DNA of 64,000 nucleotides from contig NZ_RCZB01000006.1 in the NCBI RefSeq assembly GCF_006438785.1, positions 124,001 to 188,000 of the forward strand, in the 5' to 3' direction. Below, in pieces: positions 1 through 7,168 of this stretch. Below the pieces are notes generated by a model that made no database searches, was not told the origin of the DNA, and worked only from the letters and a program-made list of their open reading frames with translations. The stretch comes from Rhodanobacter glycinis. GTDB taxonomy: Bacteria; Pseudomonadota; Gammaproteobacteria; Xanthomonadales; Rhodanobacteraceae. The stretch's first letter is position 1. Each line of letters begins with the position of its first letter. The translations under genes and the position numbers were made by a program.

Positions 1-2
1 GG

Positions 3-146
3 CTGCCATTGCTGGCGGCGATCGTGCTGATGCAGGAAAACGGTCTCACGCCGGTGGCGTGGCTATGGCTGGGAGTGAACCTGTTGCTGGCCATGCCGGT
101 GTTCGTCGACTGGCGTCGGGCGCGCCTGCAGCCGCAGCAGGCGTAG
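3..146 (+). CDS. C-terminal end of an unidentified membrane protein (partial)
   Basis: An open frame enters from the left edge and stops with TAG. The 47 visible residues hold one strongly hydrophobic segment, then a short basic tail ending RRARLQPQQA, the usual look of the last transmembrane helix and cytoplasmic end of a polytopic inner-membrane protein. Family cannot be assigned from this piece. Its last 84 bases overlap the 3' end of the convergent gene at 63-476, so one of the two C-termini may be misjudged. Confidence 0.5.
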   Translation: MPLLAAIVLMQENGLTPVAWLWLGVNLLLAMPVFVDWRRARLQPQQA

Positions 147-476
147 GCTGCCGAGCAACAGCGCCAGCGCGCCGGCTTCGAAGCAATACAGCTCCAGCGC
201 AAAGATACCGAGCGCAGCCGCGAGCCAGGCCAGCCACAGGCGCTGACGCCACAGCGCCAGCGCTGCGGCCACCAGTGCAGCCATACCGTAGGCGTTGTGC
301 AGGAAGCCCAGCACCAGTGCCTGCCGCCAGTCGCACCATGCGGGAACGTTGCCGGCGCCGCATTGCTGGCCGATCGCGCTGGACTCGATCAGCCCATAGC
401 GCAGCCACGCCGCAACCAGCGCCACCACCAGCAGCAACAACCATGGCAGGGCCAGCCGCGCCAGCCTCGAACTCAT
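63..476 (-). CDS. small polytopic membrane protein next to EEP hydrolase
   Basis: This encodes 137 residues with about four hydrophobic segments and a cysteine pair in the first external loop (QQCGAGNVPAWCDW). I do not recognise a named family. The start chosen is the ATG overlapping the TGA of the upstream EEP-family gene (ATGA at 473-476), which implies translational coupling and a shared transcript. The frame is open further upstream, but that part overlaps the EEP gene and lacks membrane-protein character. The C-terminal roughly 28 residues overlap the convergent partial gene at the left edge. Function unknown. Confidence 0.6.
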   Translation of the reverse strand: MSSRLARLALPWLLLLVVALVAAWLRYGLIESSAIGQQCGAGNVPAWCDWRQALVLGFLHNAYGMAALVAAALALWRQRLWLAWLAAALGIFALELYCFEAGALALLLGSLRLLRLQARPTPVDEHRHGQQQVHSQP

Positions 477-1285
477 CGGCGACGCCTCTGCGTTGCCTTG
501 CCGCCCACGTGTGCCGGAAGCCGGATTTCCGCGGCCAGTGGCAGGTGATCGGAAAACGCCTGCGGCAGCGCCCACATCTTGTCCAACTGGATCGCCGATG
601 AGGTGAGGATGTGATCCAGCGCCCGTCGCGGCTTCCAGCTGGGAAACGTCAGGGTCGACTGCGCCGGCGGTTGCAGATTGCATTTGGCAAACAGCTGAGT
701 CATCTCGACGCTGTGCGGTTCGGTGTTCAGGTCGCCCATCAGCACCGCATGCGGAAAGTCATGCAGCAGCTCGGCGATGAAGCCGAGCTGACGCGCGCGC
801 GCCGGCGCGCTCAGCGACAGGTGCGCGATCATCACCGCCAGTGCGTTGTCGCCTTCGCCGAACTGGGCCAGCAGCGCACCGCGGCCGGGGATCCGGCTGG
901 GCAACGGGTAGTCCAGCACCGAATGCGGCTCCAGCCGGCTGATCAGCCCGTTTGCCGAATGCGCCAGTCGCGCCATCGCCCGGTTCGGCTGATGACTCCA
1001 GAACGGCATGCCGGCGGTTTCGGCGAGGTAGCGGGTCTGATTGAGGAAGCCCGAGCGCAGGCTGCCGGCATCGGCCTCCTGCAGGCCGATCACGTCGAAC
1101 TGCGGCAGCACCTCGGCAAGCCGGTCGAGGTTGTCCATCTTGTTGCGCCCCGGCAGCACCGCGTTGAGGCTGCGGGTGACGTACTCGCTGTAACGCTGCA
1201 CGCTGGCGCCGGCCAGGATGTTGCAGCTCAGCAGGCGCAGGTGGCGCTCGGCGGGTGCGGGTTGAAGAATGGCGGCGCCGGTCAT
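473..1285 (-). CDS. endonuclease/exonuclease/phosphatase (EEP) family hydrolase
   Basis: A 270-residue protein with the full EEP fold signature: N22 in CNILAG, E70 in IGLQEAD, H155 in IAHLSL, D185 and N187 in GDLNTE, D224-H225 in LDHIL and a terminal D246-H247 in SDH. These are the metal-binding and catalytic positions of the DNase I/exonuclease III/sphingomyelinase superfamily, so it should cleave phosphodiester or phosphoester bonds with Mg2+. No signal peptide is seen, so it is probably cytoplasmic. The substrate (nucleic acid, lipid head group or phosphoinositide-like) cannot be told from sequence. It lies downstream of the dsbA genes on the same strand and overlaps the next gene by four bases. 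Confidence 0.85.
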   Translation of the reverse strand: MTGAAILQPAPAERHLRLLSCNILAGASVQRYSEYVTRSLNAVLPGRNKMDNLDRLAEVLPQFDVIGLQEADAGSLRSGFLNQTRYLAETAGMPFWSHQPNRAMARLAHSANGLISRLEPHSVLDYPLPSRIPGRGALLAQFGEGDNALAVMIAHLSLSAPARARQLGFIAELLHDFPHAVLMGDLNTEPHSVEMTQLFAKCNLQPPAQSTLTFPSWKPRRALDHILTSSAIQLDKMWALPQAFSDHLPLAAEIRLPAHVGGKATQRRRR

Positions 1286-1410
1286 CGCAACACACTACAG
1301 GGAGAAGGGATGCAGGCGCTCACGCTCATGCGCCGGACACTGCATTGAGCATGATCCACCGGATGTGAACGACACGCCAGCCACGCCATCGGCGGCGTGG
1401 CACGAGCGGT

Positions 1411-2061
1411 CTATTTGCCGCTCAGCTCGCGATTGGCCAGCCATTGCGCCACCGCGGCCATCTCGTCATACGAGTGAACGCCGGCCACGCGATATTTGCC
1501 GTTGACCACGATGGTCGGGGTGCCGTCGACCTGCCATTTGCGGATCAACTCGAGATCGCTCTTCAGCTTCGCGGTCGTTTCGGCAGACGTGGCGATGCGC
1601 ATGAACTCCGCCCGGTCGACACCTTCGCGGGCGTAGAAATCGGCCAGTTCGTCCATCGAGTTGATCGGATAGTTCTGGCCAAACTTGGCGGCGAACAATG
1701 CCAGGTGGGTGCGATCGATCACGCCGAGCTGCTTCGCCGCATAATACGCGCGCGCAAACGGCAGCCACTCGGCGCTGAATGGCGCCGGCAACAGCTTGAA
1801 CGTCACCCCCGCAGGCAGCTGCTTGCGCAGTTTCTCGGCGATCGGCGCGAACTGGGCGCAGTGGATGCAACCGTAGGAAAACACCTCGGTCACCTCCACC
1901 TTGCCCTCGCTGCTGTAGCGCTGATGCGGGCCGGGCAGGGTCACGTACTCGCTGCCCTCGGTATAGGGCGCCGGCGCGCTGGACTGCGCGGTGCAGGCGC
2001 TGGCCAGCAACAGGCCGGCGGACAGGGCGAGGACGTGCAGACGGGCGAATCGCTTGGACAT
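1411..2061 (-). CDS. dsbA: thiol:disulfide interchange protein DsbA/DsbL-like (CIHC active site)
   Basis: A 216-residue exported thioredoxin-fold oxidoreductase. Residues 1-23 are a signal sequence; LASAC ends at C23, so the protein may be a lipoprotein, though the lipobox is not ideal. The active site is C65-I-H-C68 within FSYGCIHC, and the cis-proline loop is GTPTIVV (P182). DsbA oxidises pairs of cysteines in proteins reaching the periplasm and is reoxidised by DsbB. The CIHC dipeptide differs from the CPHC of E. coli DsbA. It sits 69 bp downstream of a second dsbA-like gene with a CPAC site; tandem paralogues with different active-site dipeptides suggest divided substrates or redox potentials (inference). 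Confidence 0.88.
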   Translation of the reverse strand: MSKRFARLHVLALSAGLLLASACTAQSSAPAPYTEGSEYVTLPGPHQRYSSEGKVEVTEVFSYGCIHCAQFAPIAEKLRKQLPAGVTFKLLPAPFSAEWLPFARAYYAAKQLGVIDRTHLALFAAKFGQNYPINSMDELADFYAREGVDRAEFMRIATSAETTAKLKSDLELIRKWQVDGTPTIVVNGKYRVAGVHSYDEMAAVAQWLANRELSGK

Positions 2062-2130
2062 GGGAGCTACTCTTCGCAGCGCGGCCGTGCGGCCGCGGGT
2101 AGGGCGGATTGACCGCCGCGGGTAAACCGT

Positions 2131-3012
2131 CTACTTGCCGGCCGCTTCCTTCGCCACCAGCCACTGGGTCAGTTCGATCGACTGGGCGAAACCGCCGGCA
2201 GAGCTGGCGGTAAAGCGGTATTTCCCGTTGATGACCATGGTCGGCGTGCTTTCCACGCCATAGGCCTTCATCAGGTCGTCGGCGCGCTTCATCCGCGTGT
2301 TGACCGAGAACGAGTTCGCGACACCGGTAAATTCCTCTGCGGTCACGCCATATTTGGCGTAGAACTTCGCGGCGTCGTCGATCGTGGGCCACGCGGCTTT
2401 CGGCTTCGGGTTGCCCGCATCGAGGTTGTAGGTGGACAGCTCGCCGGTCTTCCATACCGCATCGAACATCGCGTCGTGGGTCTTGCCGACCAGATCCAGC
2501 GCCTGCGCCGCGTAGAACGCGCGCTGGTACATCGGCCAGTTCTCGTCCGGGCGGAACGAGGCGGCCAGATAGTTCATCACCGCATTCGCCGGGAGACTGC
2601 GGGCGATCTGGTCGACGGTGGAGTGGAAGCTGTTGCAGGCCGGGCAACCGTAGGAGAACACCTCGGTTACTTCAATCTTGCCCGGGTGGCTGGTCGGCTG
2701 CGCCGGCTCGATCAGGAAGTAGTTCTTGCCTTCGACCCACTTGCCGTTGTCCACGAACGGCGCCGCCGCTACCGCAGGCGCAGGTTCGGCCGGGTTGGCG
2801 GCAGTGTCGGAGGCAGCCGGTGCCGCGCTGCCGGCGCTGGCCGGCGTGACAGCCGTCATCGCGCTGGCCGGTGCCGTGGTGGTGGCCGCGGCTGGCGTAC
2901 CTGCGGTGCTGGCGGTAACTGCCGGCTGGGCGGGGCCGCTGGTGCCGCTGTCATGGCTGCAGGCGGCAAGCGCAAGCAGGGCGGCACACAGGAACGGCAG
3001 ACGCTTCAACAT
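2131..3012 (-). CDS. DsbA-like lipoprotein (CPAC active site)
   Basis: A 293-residue thioredoxin-fold protein. The start MLKRLPF gives a lipoprotein signal with lipobox LAAC (C18). Residues 27-84 form an Ala/Thr/Pro-rich low-complexity tether, and the DsbA-like domain begins near residue 95. The active site is C123-P-A-C126 in FSYGCPAC; a helical insert and the cis-Pro loop ESTPTMVING follow. It should act at the periplasmic face of a membrane as a disulfide oxidant or isomerase. It is transcribed between cytochrome c4 (64 bp upstream) and the CIHC paralogue, so all three exported redox proteins are probably co-expressed. Confidence 0.87.
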   Translation of the reverse strand: MLKRLPFLCAALLALAACSHDSGTSGPAQPAVTASTAGTPAAATTTAPASAMTAVTPASAGSAAPAASDTAANPAEPAPAVAAAPFVDNGKWVEGKNYFLIEPAQPTSHPGKIEVTEVFSYGCPACNSFHSTVDQIARSLPANAVMNYLAASFRPDENWPMYQRAFYAAQALDLVGKTHDAMFDAVWKTGELSTYNLDAGNPKPKAAWPTIDDAAKFYAKYGVTAEEFTGVANSFSVNTRMKRADDLMKAYGVESTPTMVINGKYRFTASSAGGFAQSIELTQWLVAKEAAGK

Positions 3013-3076
3013 GGCAAACCTCGGGAAGTGGGGCGTAAAACCGACAGCGCCGACACTTCGGTCGGCGCATGGTCAA

Positions 3077-3859
3077 TCAGGGCGTGGCGGCAGGCTGGGC
3101 ATCGGCGCTGTGCAGGCCCTCGATGTAGCTGGCCAGCGCGGCAATATCGTCGGCGCTCAGCTGCTTGGCGATCGCCGGCATGATCTGCGACTGCGCGTCA
3201 TCGCCCCAGGTAGTGCCGTCGTGCCACGACTTCAGCGTGGCCTGGATGTACTGCGCGTGCTGGCTGGTCAGCTGCGGATACTTGGCGCCCGGATTGCCGC
3301 GGCCATCGATGCTGTGGCAGGCCATGCAGGCGGGAATGCCACGCGTGGCGTCACCCTGACGGAACAGCGTCTGGCCGTGCTCGACCAGCGCCTGATCGGC
3401 CACGCCGGGCAGTGGCGTCTTGCTGGCGAAGTAGGCGCCGACGTCGTGCATGTCCTGCTGGGACAGTGGCGCAGCCATGCCCATCATGATCGGATTCTGC
3501 CGTTTGGCGGCTTTGAAATCGGTCAGCTGGCGCACGATGTACTGCTCGCTCTGGCCGGCCAGCTTCGGGTATTGCGCGTCGCTGGAATTGCCGTCCATGC
3601 CGTGGCAGGCGCCGCAGACGGCGGCCTTGGCCTGGCCGGCGGTGGCGTCACCCGGCTTGGCTGCGGCTTCGACAACCGGGGTCGCAGGCGCTGCTGCCGT
3701 GGTGGCGCTGGCCGGCACAGCTGCCGTGGCCGCTGCGGCCGGCGCGGCAGTTTTCGGCTGGGCGTCCTGTGCCATCAGCGCACTGGCGGACAGTGCAAAC
3801 ACGAGGGCTATGGCGGACCCGAGAACAGCGGGCCGAAAACCAGCGGACCGAAAACTCAT
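3077..3859 (-). CDS. cytochrome c4-type diheme protein
   Basis: Using the start MSFRSAG (260 residues) gives a signal peptide followed by an Ala/Thr-rich linker and two similar c-type domains. Heme sites are C82-G-A-C85-H86 and C178-M-A-C181-H182; likely axial methionines lie in PIMMGM and QIMPAI (about M227). Cytochrome c4 passes electrons from the bc1 complex to terminal oxidases in the periplasm. A more upstream ATG in frame (3919) would put extra residues before a clear signal peptide and was rejected. It is the first gene of the leftward redox group (c4, DsbA, DsbA) and is divergent from engB with 116 bp between them. Confidence 0.9.
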   Translation of the reverse strand: MSFRSAGFRPAVLGSAIALVFALSASALMAQDAQPKTAAPAAAATAAVPASATTAAAPATPVVEAAAKPGDATAGQAKAAVCGACHGMDGNSSDAQYPKLAGQSEQYIVRQLTDFKAAKRQNPIMMGMAAPLSQQDMHDVGAYFASKTPLPGVADQALVEHGQTLFRQGDATRGIPACMACHSIDGRGNPGAKYPQLTSQHAQYIQATLKSWHDGTTWGDDAQSQIMPAIAKQLSADDIAALASYIEGLHSADAQPAATP

Positions 3860-3975
3860 ACACTTGACTCCCGAGAGACTTGCGAACACTGCCAATGATT
3901 GCGGCCACAAGGCTTGCAACAGGCAGAAACCGCAGAATTATCCCTGTGCCACCATAGCTTGGTCAAACCATTCCC

Positions 3976-4635
3976 ATGTCGAATCCGCTTCAGGGTGCCC
4001 AGTTCGTGCTGGCCGCCCATCGCATCAGCCAGCTTCCCGCCGATCACGGCGCCGAGGTGGCGTTTGCCGGCCGCTCCAATGCCGGCAAGTCCAGCGCGCT
4101 GAATGCGCTGACCAACCACAAAGGGCTGGCGCGAACGTCCAAGACCCCTGGCCGTACCCAGCAGATGGTCGCCTTCAGCCTGCCGCCGCCGACCCAGGTG
4201 GATGGTCAGCCGCCGTCGGATGTGCGTCTGATCGACTTGCCGGGTTACGGCTACGCCAAGGTGCCGCTGGAGATGCGCGAGCACTGGAAGCTGGAGATCG
4301 ATGCGTATCTGCATCAGCGGCGCAGTCTGCGCGGACTGGTGTTGATCGTGGATATCCGCCATCCGCTGAAGGAGTTCGACCGGATGATGCTGGAGTTCTG
4401 CTTCGCCACCCAGCTGCCGTGTCACCTGCTGTTGACCAAGGCCGACAAACTCTCGCGTGGCCAGGCCACCCAGGCGCTGGCCGCGTTGCGCAAGCAGTTT
4501 GCCGCCGAAGGCCTGCACGCTACCGCGCAGATCTTTTCGTCGTCCGCCGGCACTGGCGTGGAGGAAGCACGGCAGGCCGTGATGACCCTGCTGCGGCAGC
4601 CGCGCGAGGGCGCGCATCAAGGACGCGAGCGCTGA
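3976..4635 (+). CDS. engB: ribosome biogenesis GTP-binding protein EngB/YsxC
   Basis: A 219-residue small GTPase of the TrmE-Era-EngA-EngB class, needed for late assembly of the 50S subunit. The G1 loop is GRSNAGKS (32-39), the G2/switch I region is TSKTPGRTQ, G3 is DLPGYGYAK (from D87) and G4 is TKAD (154-157). Length is normal for the family. The start ATG at 3976 gives the usual MSNPLQ-type N-terminus. Monocistronic: it is divergent from cytochrome c4 upstream and followed by a REP-like inverted repeat downstream. Confidence 0.95.
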   Translation: MSNPLQGAQFVLAAHRISQLPADHGAEVAFAGRSNAGKSSALNALTNHKGLARTSKTPGRTQQMVAFSLPPPTQVDGQPPSDVRLIDLPGYGYAKVPLEMREHWKLEIDAYLHQRRSLRGLVLIVDIRHPLKEFDRMMLEFCFATQLPCHLLLTKADKLSRGQATQALAALRKQFAAEGLHATAQIFSSSAGTGVEEARQAVMTLLRQPREGAHQGRER

Positions 4636-4643
4636 TGATTGCC

Positions 4644-4715
4644 GTGGGGGCGACTTCAGTCGCGATACCTCCCCTGGTGGTCGGTCAAGAGCATCGCGAC
4701 TGAAGTCGCTCCCAC
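4644..4715. repeat. REP-like inverted pair (Xanthomonadales GCGACTTCAGTCGC type)
   Basis: Two 23-base arms, 4644-4666 and 4693-4715, are inverted copies matching at 22 of 23 positions, separated by 26 bases. Each arm starts with GTGG and carries the imperfect palindrome GCGACTTCAGTCGC. Repeats of this kind are scattered between genes in Xanthomonas, Stenotrophomonas and relatives and are thought to be mobilised by RAYT transposases (established knowledge). It fills the gap between the convergent engB and msrC genes and could stabilise or end their transcripts. I see no second copy of the core in this window. Confidence 0.8.
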
Positions 4716-4728
4716 AAATCGAACCAGA

Positions 4729-5220
4729 TCAGCCGCGCACGGATTGCATGAACACCGCGCACAGCGCCTGCATGCCGGCGCGGTCGTCGTCGTCGAAGCG
4801 GTTGATCAGCGGACTGTCGACATCCCACACACCGAGCAGGCTGCCGTCGGCCTTGATCAACGGCACCACGATTTCCGATTGCGAGGCAGCGTCGCAGGCG
4901 ATGTGGCCATCGAACGCATTCACGTCGCGCACCAGCTGCGTTTCACGCGTCTGGGCGGCGGTGCCGCAGACGCCGCGACCGATCGCGATGCGGATGCAGG
5001 CAGGCTTGCCCTGGAACGGGCCGACCACAAGCTCATGGCCGTCGTACAGGTAGAACCCGGCCCAGTTGAGTTCGGGCAAGCTGTGGTAGATCAACGCGCT
5101 GAAATTCGCCGCGTTGGCGATCAGGTCGCGCTCGCCGCTGAGCAGGCCGCGCGCCTGTTGCGCAAGGTCCTCGTAATGCTCGCGCTTGCTGGCGTACGTG
5201 TGGGATTTCAGTTCGAACAT
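4729..5220 (-). CDS. msrC: free methionine-(R)-sulfoxide reductase (GAF domain)
   Basis: A 163-residue single GAF-domain protein. The three cysteines that define fRMsr are present: C75 in GKPACIRI, C85 in GRGVCGTAA and C109 in GHIACDA, corresponding to Cys84, Cys94 and Cys118 of the E. coli enzyme. The DVDSP motif near the C-terminus is also conserved. It reduces free L-methionine-(R)-sulfoxide in the cytoplasm, using thioredoxin for regeneration. It is divergent from the TMEM175-like gene with 59 bp between start codons. Confidence 0.92.
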   Translation of the reverse strand: MFELKSHTYASKREHYEDLAQQARGLLSGERDLIANAANFSALIYHSLPELNWAGFYLYDGHELVVGPFQGKPACIRIAIGRGVCGTAAQTRETQLVRDVNAFDGHIACDAASQSEIVVPLIKADGSLLGVWDVDSPLINRFDDDDRAGMQALCAVFMQSVRG

Positions 5221-5279
5221 GCGGTGCGTCCGGCGGCAAAGCCCGTATTATGCGCCGAGCCATTTGACGAGGATGCAGC

Positions 5280-5966
5280 ATGAGCCTGACCGAGCAGCGC
5301 GAGGGGATCGAGGCGGGGCGGCTGGACATGTTCGTGGATGGCGCGTTCGCGTTCATCCTGACTTTGCTGCTGATCGGCGGCGACAAGATTCCCGACAGCA
5401 CCGACAAGCTGCTGTACATGCTCGGCGGCGTGCCGGCGTTCGCCGTGTGCTTCTTCCAGATCGCGTTCTTCTGGCATGGCCATGTGCGTTGGCGCAAGCG
5501 TTGTCACAGCGCCGACAGCACCGGTCGCTGGCTGTCGCTGCTGCTGGTGTTTTTCGCGATGATCTTCGTCTATCCCTTGCACATGGTGTACTCAGGCGTG
5601 TTCAACAGCTTGAGCGGCGGCGCGTTGCCGAGCGATTTCCACTTGACTGGCGGGCCAGCTGACATACGTGCCCTGTTCGCCTGTTTTGGCTTTGCCTATG
5701 CCTGCATGGCAGGCACGCTGACGCTGCTGTTCCTGCACGCAGCAAAGAGTGCGGCGAAGCGTGGCTTCAGCAACCTCGATGCGCGCCGCGAGATGCGCAT
5801 CTGGAGCGTGCCGGCGACGATCGGCCTGGCCTCCGCATTGACCGCGTTGGGATTGCCGTTGTCGGCGCCGGCGTGGGTGTGGTCGATTCCCGGGTTCATG
5901 TATTCGCTGCTGTTCCTGATCGGACCGGTGGTGAACCGTTTCAACCGGCGTTACGCGCGAGCGTGA
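5280..5966 (+). CDS. TMEM175/DUF1211-family membrane protein
   Basis: A 228-residue polytopic protein with about six hydrophobic segments. The first helix carries RLDMFVDGAFAFILTLLL, matching the R-x3-FSDG-type signature of bacterial TMEM175 homologues, which form K+ channels. Ser of FSDG is Val here, which may affect ion passage. The gene has a good spacing from a GAGGATG-like ribosome binding site and overlaps bioD by four bases at its stop codon (GTGA). The link to biotin synthesis is probably positional only. Confidence 0.75.
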   Translation: MSLTEQREGIEAGRLDMFVDGAFAFILTLLLIGGDKIPDSTDKLLYMLGGVPAFAVCFFQIAFFWHGHVRWRKRCHSADSTGRWLSLLLVFFAMIFVYPLHMVYSGVFNSLSGGALPSDFHLTGGPADIRALFACFGFAYACMAGTLTLLFLHAAKSAAKRGFSNLDARREMRIWSVPATIGLASALTALGLPLSAPAWVWSIPGFMYSLLFLIGPVVNRFNRRYARA

Positions 5967-6640
5967 CGGCTGCCGTGTTCATCGCCGGCACCGATACCGG
6001 CATCGGCAAGACGCATGCGGCGTGCACGCTGCTGCACGCGTTGCGTGCGGCCGGGCATCAGGCCTGCGGCATGAAGCCGGTTGCCAGCGGCTGTGCGATG
6101 ACCGCCGATGGCCTGCGCAACGACGATGCGCTGGCGTTGCAGGCGGCAAGCAGCACGGCGCCACCGTATGCGGCGATCAATCCGGTGGCGCTGCGTGATC
6201 CGCTCTCGCCGCACTTGGCGGCGGCGCACGATGGCGTGCAGATTTCCCTGGCACCGATGCGGGTGGCATTCGATCAGCTGCTCGGCGGTTACCAGCGTGT
6301 GGTGGTCGAAGGCGTCGGTGGCTGGCTGGTGCCGCTGGCGCCACAGCTGTTCGCGGCGGACATTGCGAAGCAGTGGCAGCTGCCGGTGATCCTGGTGGTC
6401 GGGTTGCGGCTGGGTTGTCTCAATCATGCCTTGCTCAGCGCGCAGGCGATCAGCGCCGACGGTTGCCGCCTGCTGGGCTGGATCGGCAACTGCATCGACC
6501 CGGCGATGGACGCGCTCGAGGAAAATCTGGCCACGCTGCGCGAACTGTTACCGGCGCCCTGCCTGGGCGTGTTGCCCTATGGGGTGGCGCCGGTGCAGGC
6601 GGCCAGCGAGTTGGCGCCAGCGGTGTCGGCCTTGGGCTGA
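5963..6640 (+). CDS. bioD: ATP-dependent dethiobiotin synthetase BioD
   Basis: A 225-residue protein that closes the ureido ring of dethiobiotin from 7,8-diaminopelargonate, CO2 and ATP, the penultimate step of biotin synthesis. The P-loop is GTDTGIGKT (K16), the catalytic lysine is K38 in GMKPVASG, and the VEGVGGWLVPL segment is typical. The start is a GTG overlapping the upstream TGA (GTGA at 5963-5966), giving the standard N-terminus; an upstream in-frame ATG would run through the preceding gene. No other bio gene is adjacent. Confidence 0.93.
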   Translation: MTAAVFIAGTDTGIGKTHAACTLLHALRAAGHQACGMKPVASGCAMTADGLRNDDALALQAASSTAPPYAAINPVALRDPLSPHLAAAHDGVQISLAPMRVAFDQLLGGYQRVVVEGVGGWLVPLAPQLFAADIAKQWQLPVILVVGLRLGCLNHALLSAQAISADGCRLLGWIGNCIDPAMDALEENLATLRELLPAPCLGVLPYGVAPVQAASELAPAVSALG

Positions 6641-6694
6641 GCTTCACATCGGTCATGTTTGGATAAGCGTCGATACCCACCGCTGGAGGCACGC

Positions 6695-7042
6695 ATGGCC
6701 CGCAACCACTATTACCTTTCGATCGCCGACCTGGCCCGTGCGCGCGGCGACGATCCGCGGTTTGCCTACGAGGGTGCCGGACCGAACGATTTTGCCGCGA
6801 CGCTGCAGCAGGCATTGCGCGACGACGCGCTGTTCCAGCGCTGGCGTGCGGCGCAGCCGGACCCGGACGCGGTGGACAGCAGCCTGGGCAGCACCGACCC
6901 TGGCGCGCAGGTGACCGCGCAGGTGACTGACCTGCACACCGATGTCGACCTGATCACCGACCTGCCGATGAGCGTGGTGCGCCATCGGCTGTACCTGCTG
7001 ATCGGTGCGGCGTGGCAGTTGCGCGACATGCGCGCCGTCTGA
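6695..7042 (+). CDS. conserved hypothetical protein
   Basis: A 115-residue soluble protein beginning MARNHYYLSIADLARARG, preceded by a GGAGG ribosome binding site 7 bases upstream, which decides the start over an earlier in-frame ATG at 6659. It is acidic in the middle (DPDAVDSSLGSTDPGAQVTAQV) and has no signal peptide or membrane helix. I do not recognise a characterised family. It follows bioD by 54 bp and may be co-transcribed with it. Confidence 0.7.
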   Translation: MARNHYYLSIADLARARGDDPRFAYEGAGPNDFAATLQQALRDDALFQRWRAAQPDPDAVDSSLGSTDPGAQVTAQVTDLHTDVDLITDLPMSVVRHRLYLLIGAAWQLRDMRAV

Positions 7043-7168
7043 CTGAGCAGGTCGGTTTCCCGTTCGCTGCGCGGCTGCCGTCGAGGTTTGGAAAGTGGCT
7101 GCGGTGTGGGTACAGTCGGCGATTGCCAACTCCGTGCCCGGCAAGGGCACACTATTCGGGGAAACCAG

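Noticed and set aside
1380..1401. Terminator downstream of the CIHC dsbA gene
   Set aside because: An 8-bp stem (GCCACGCC/GGCGTGGC) is present but no T-run follows on the - strand, and the genes beyond continue in the same direction.
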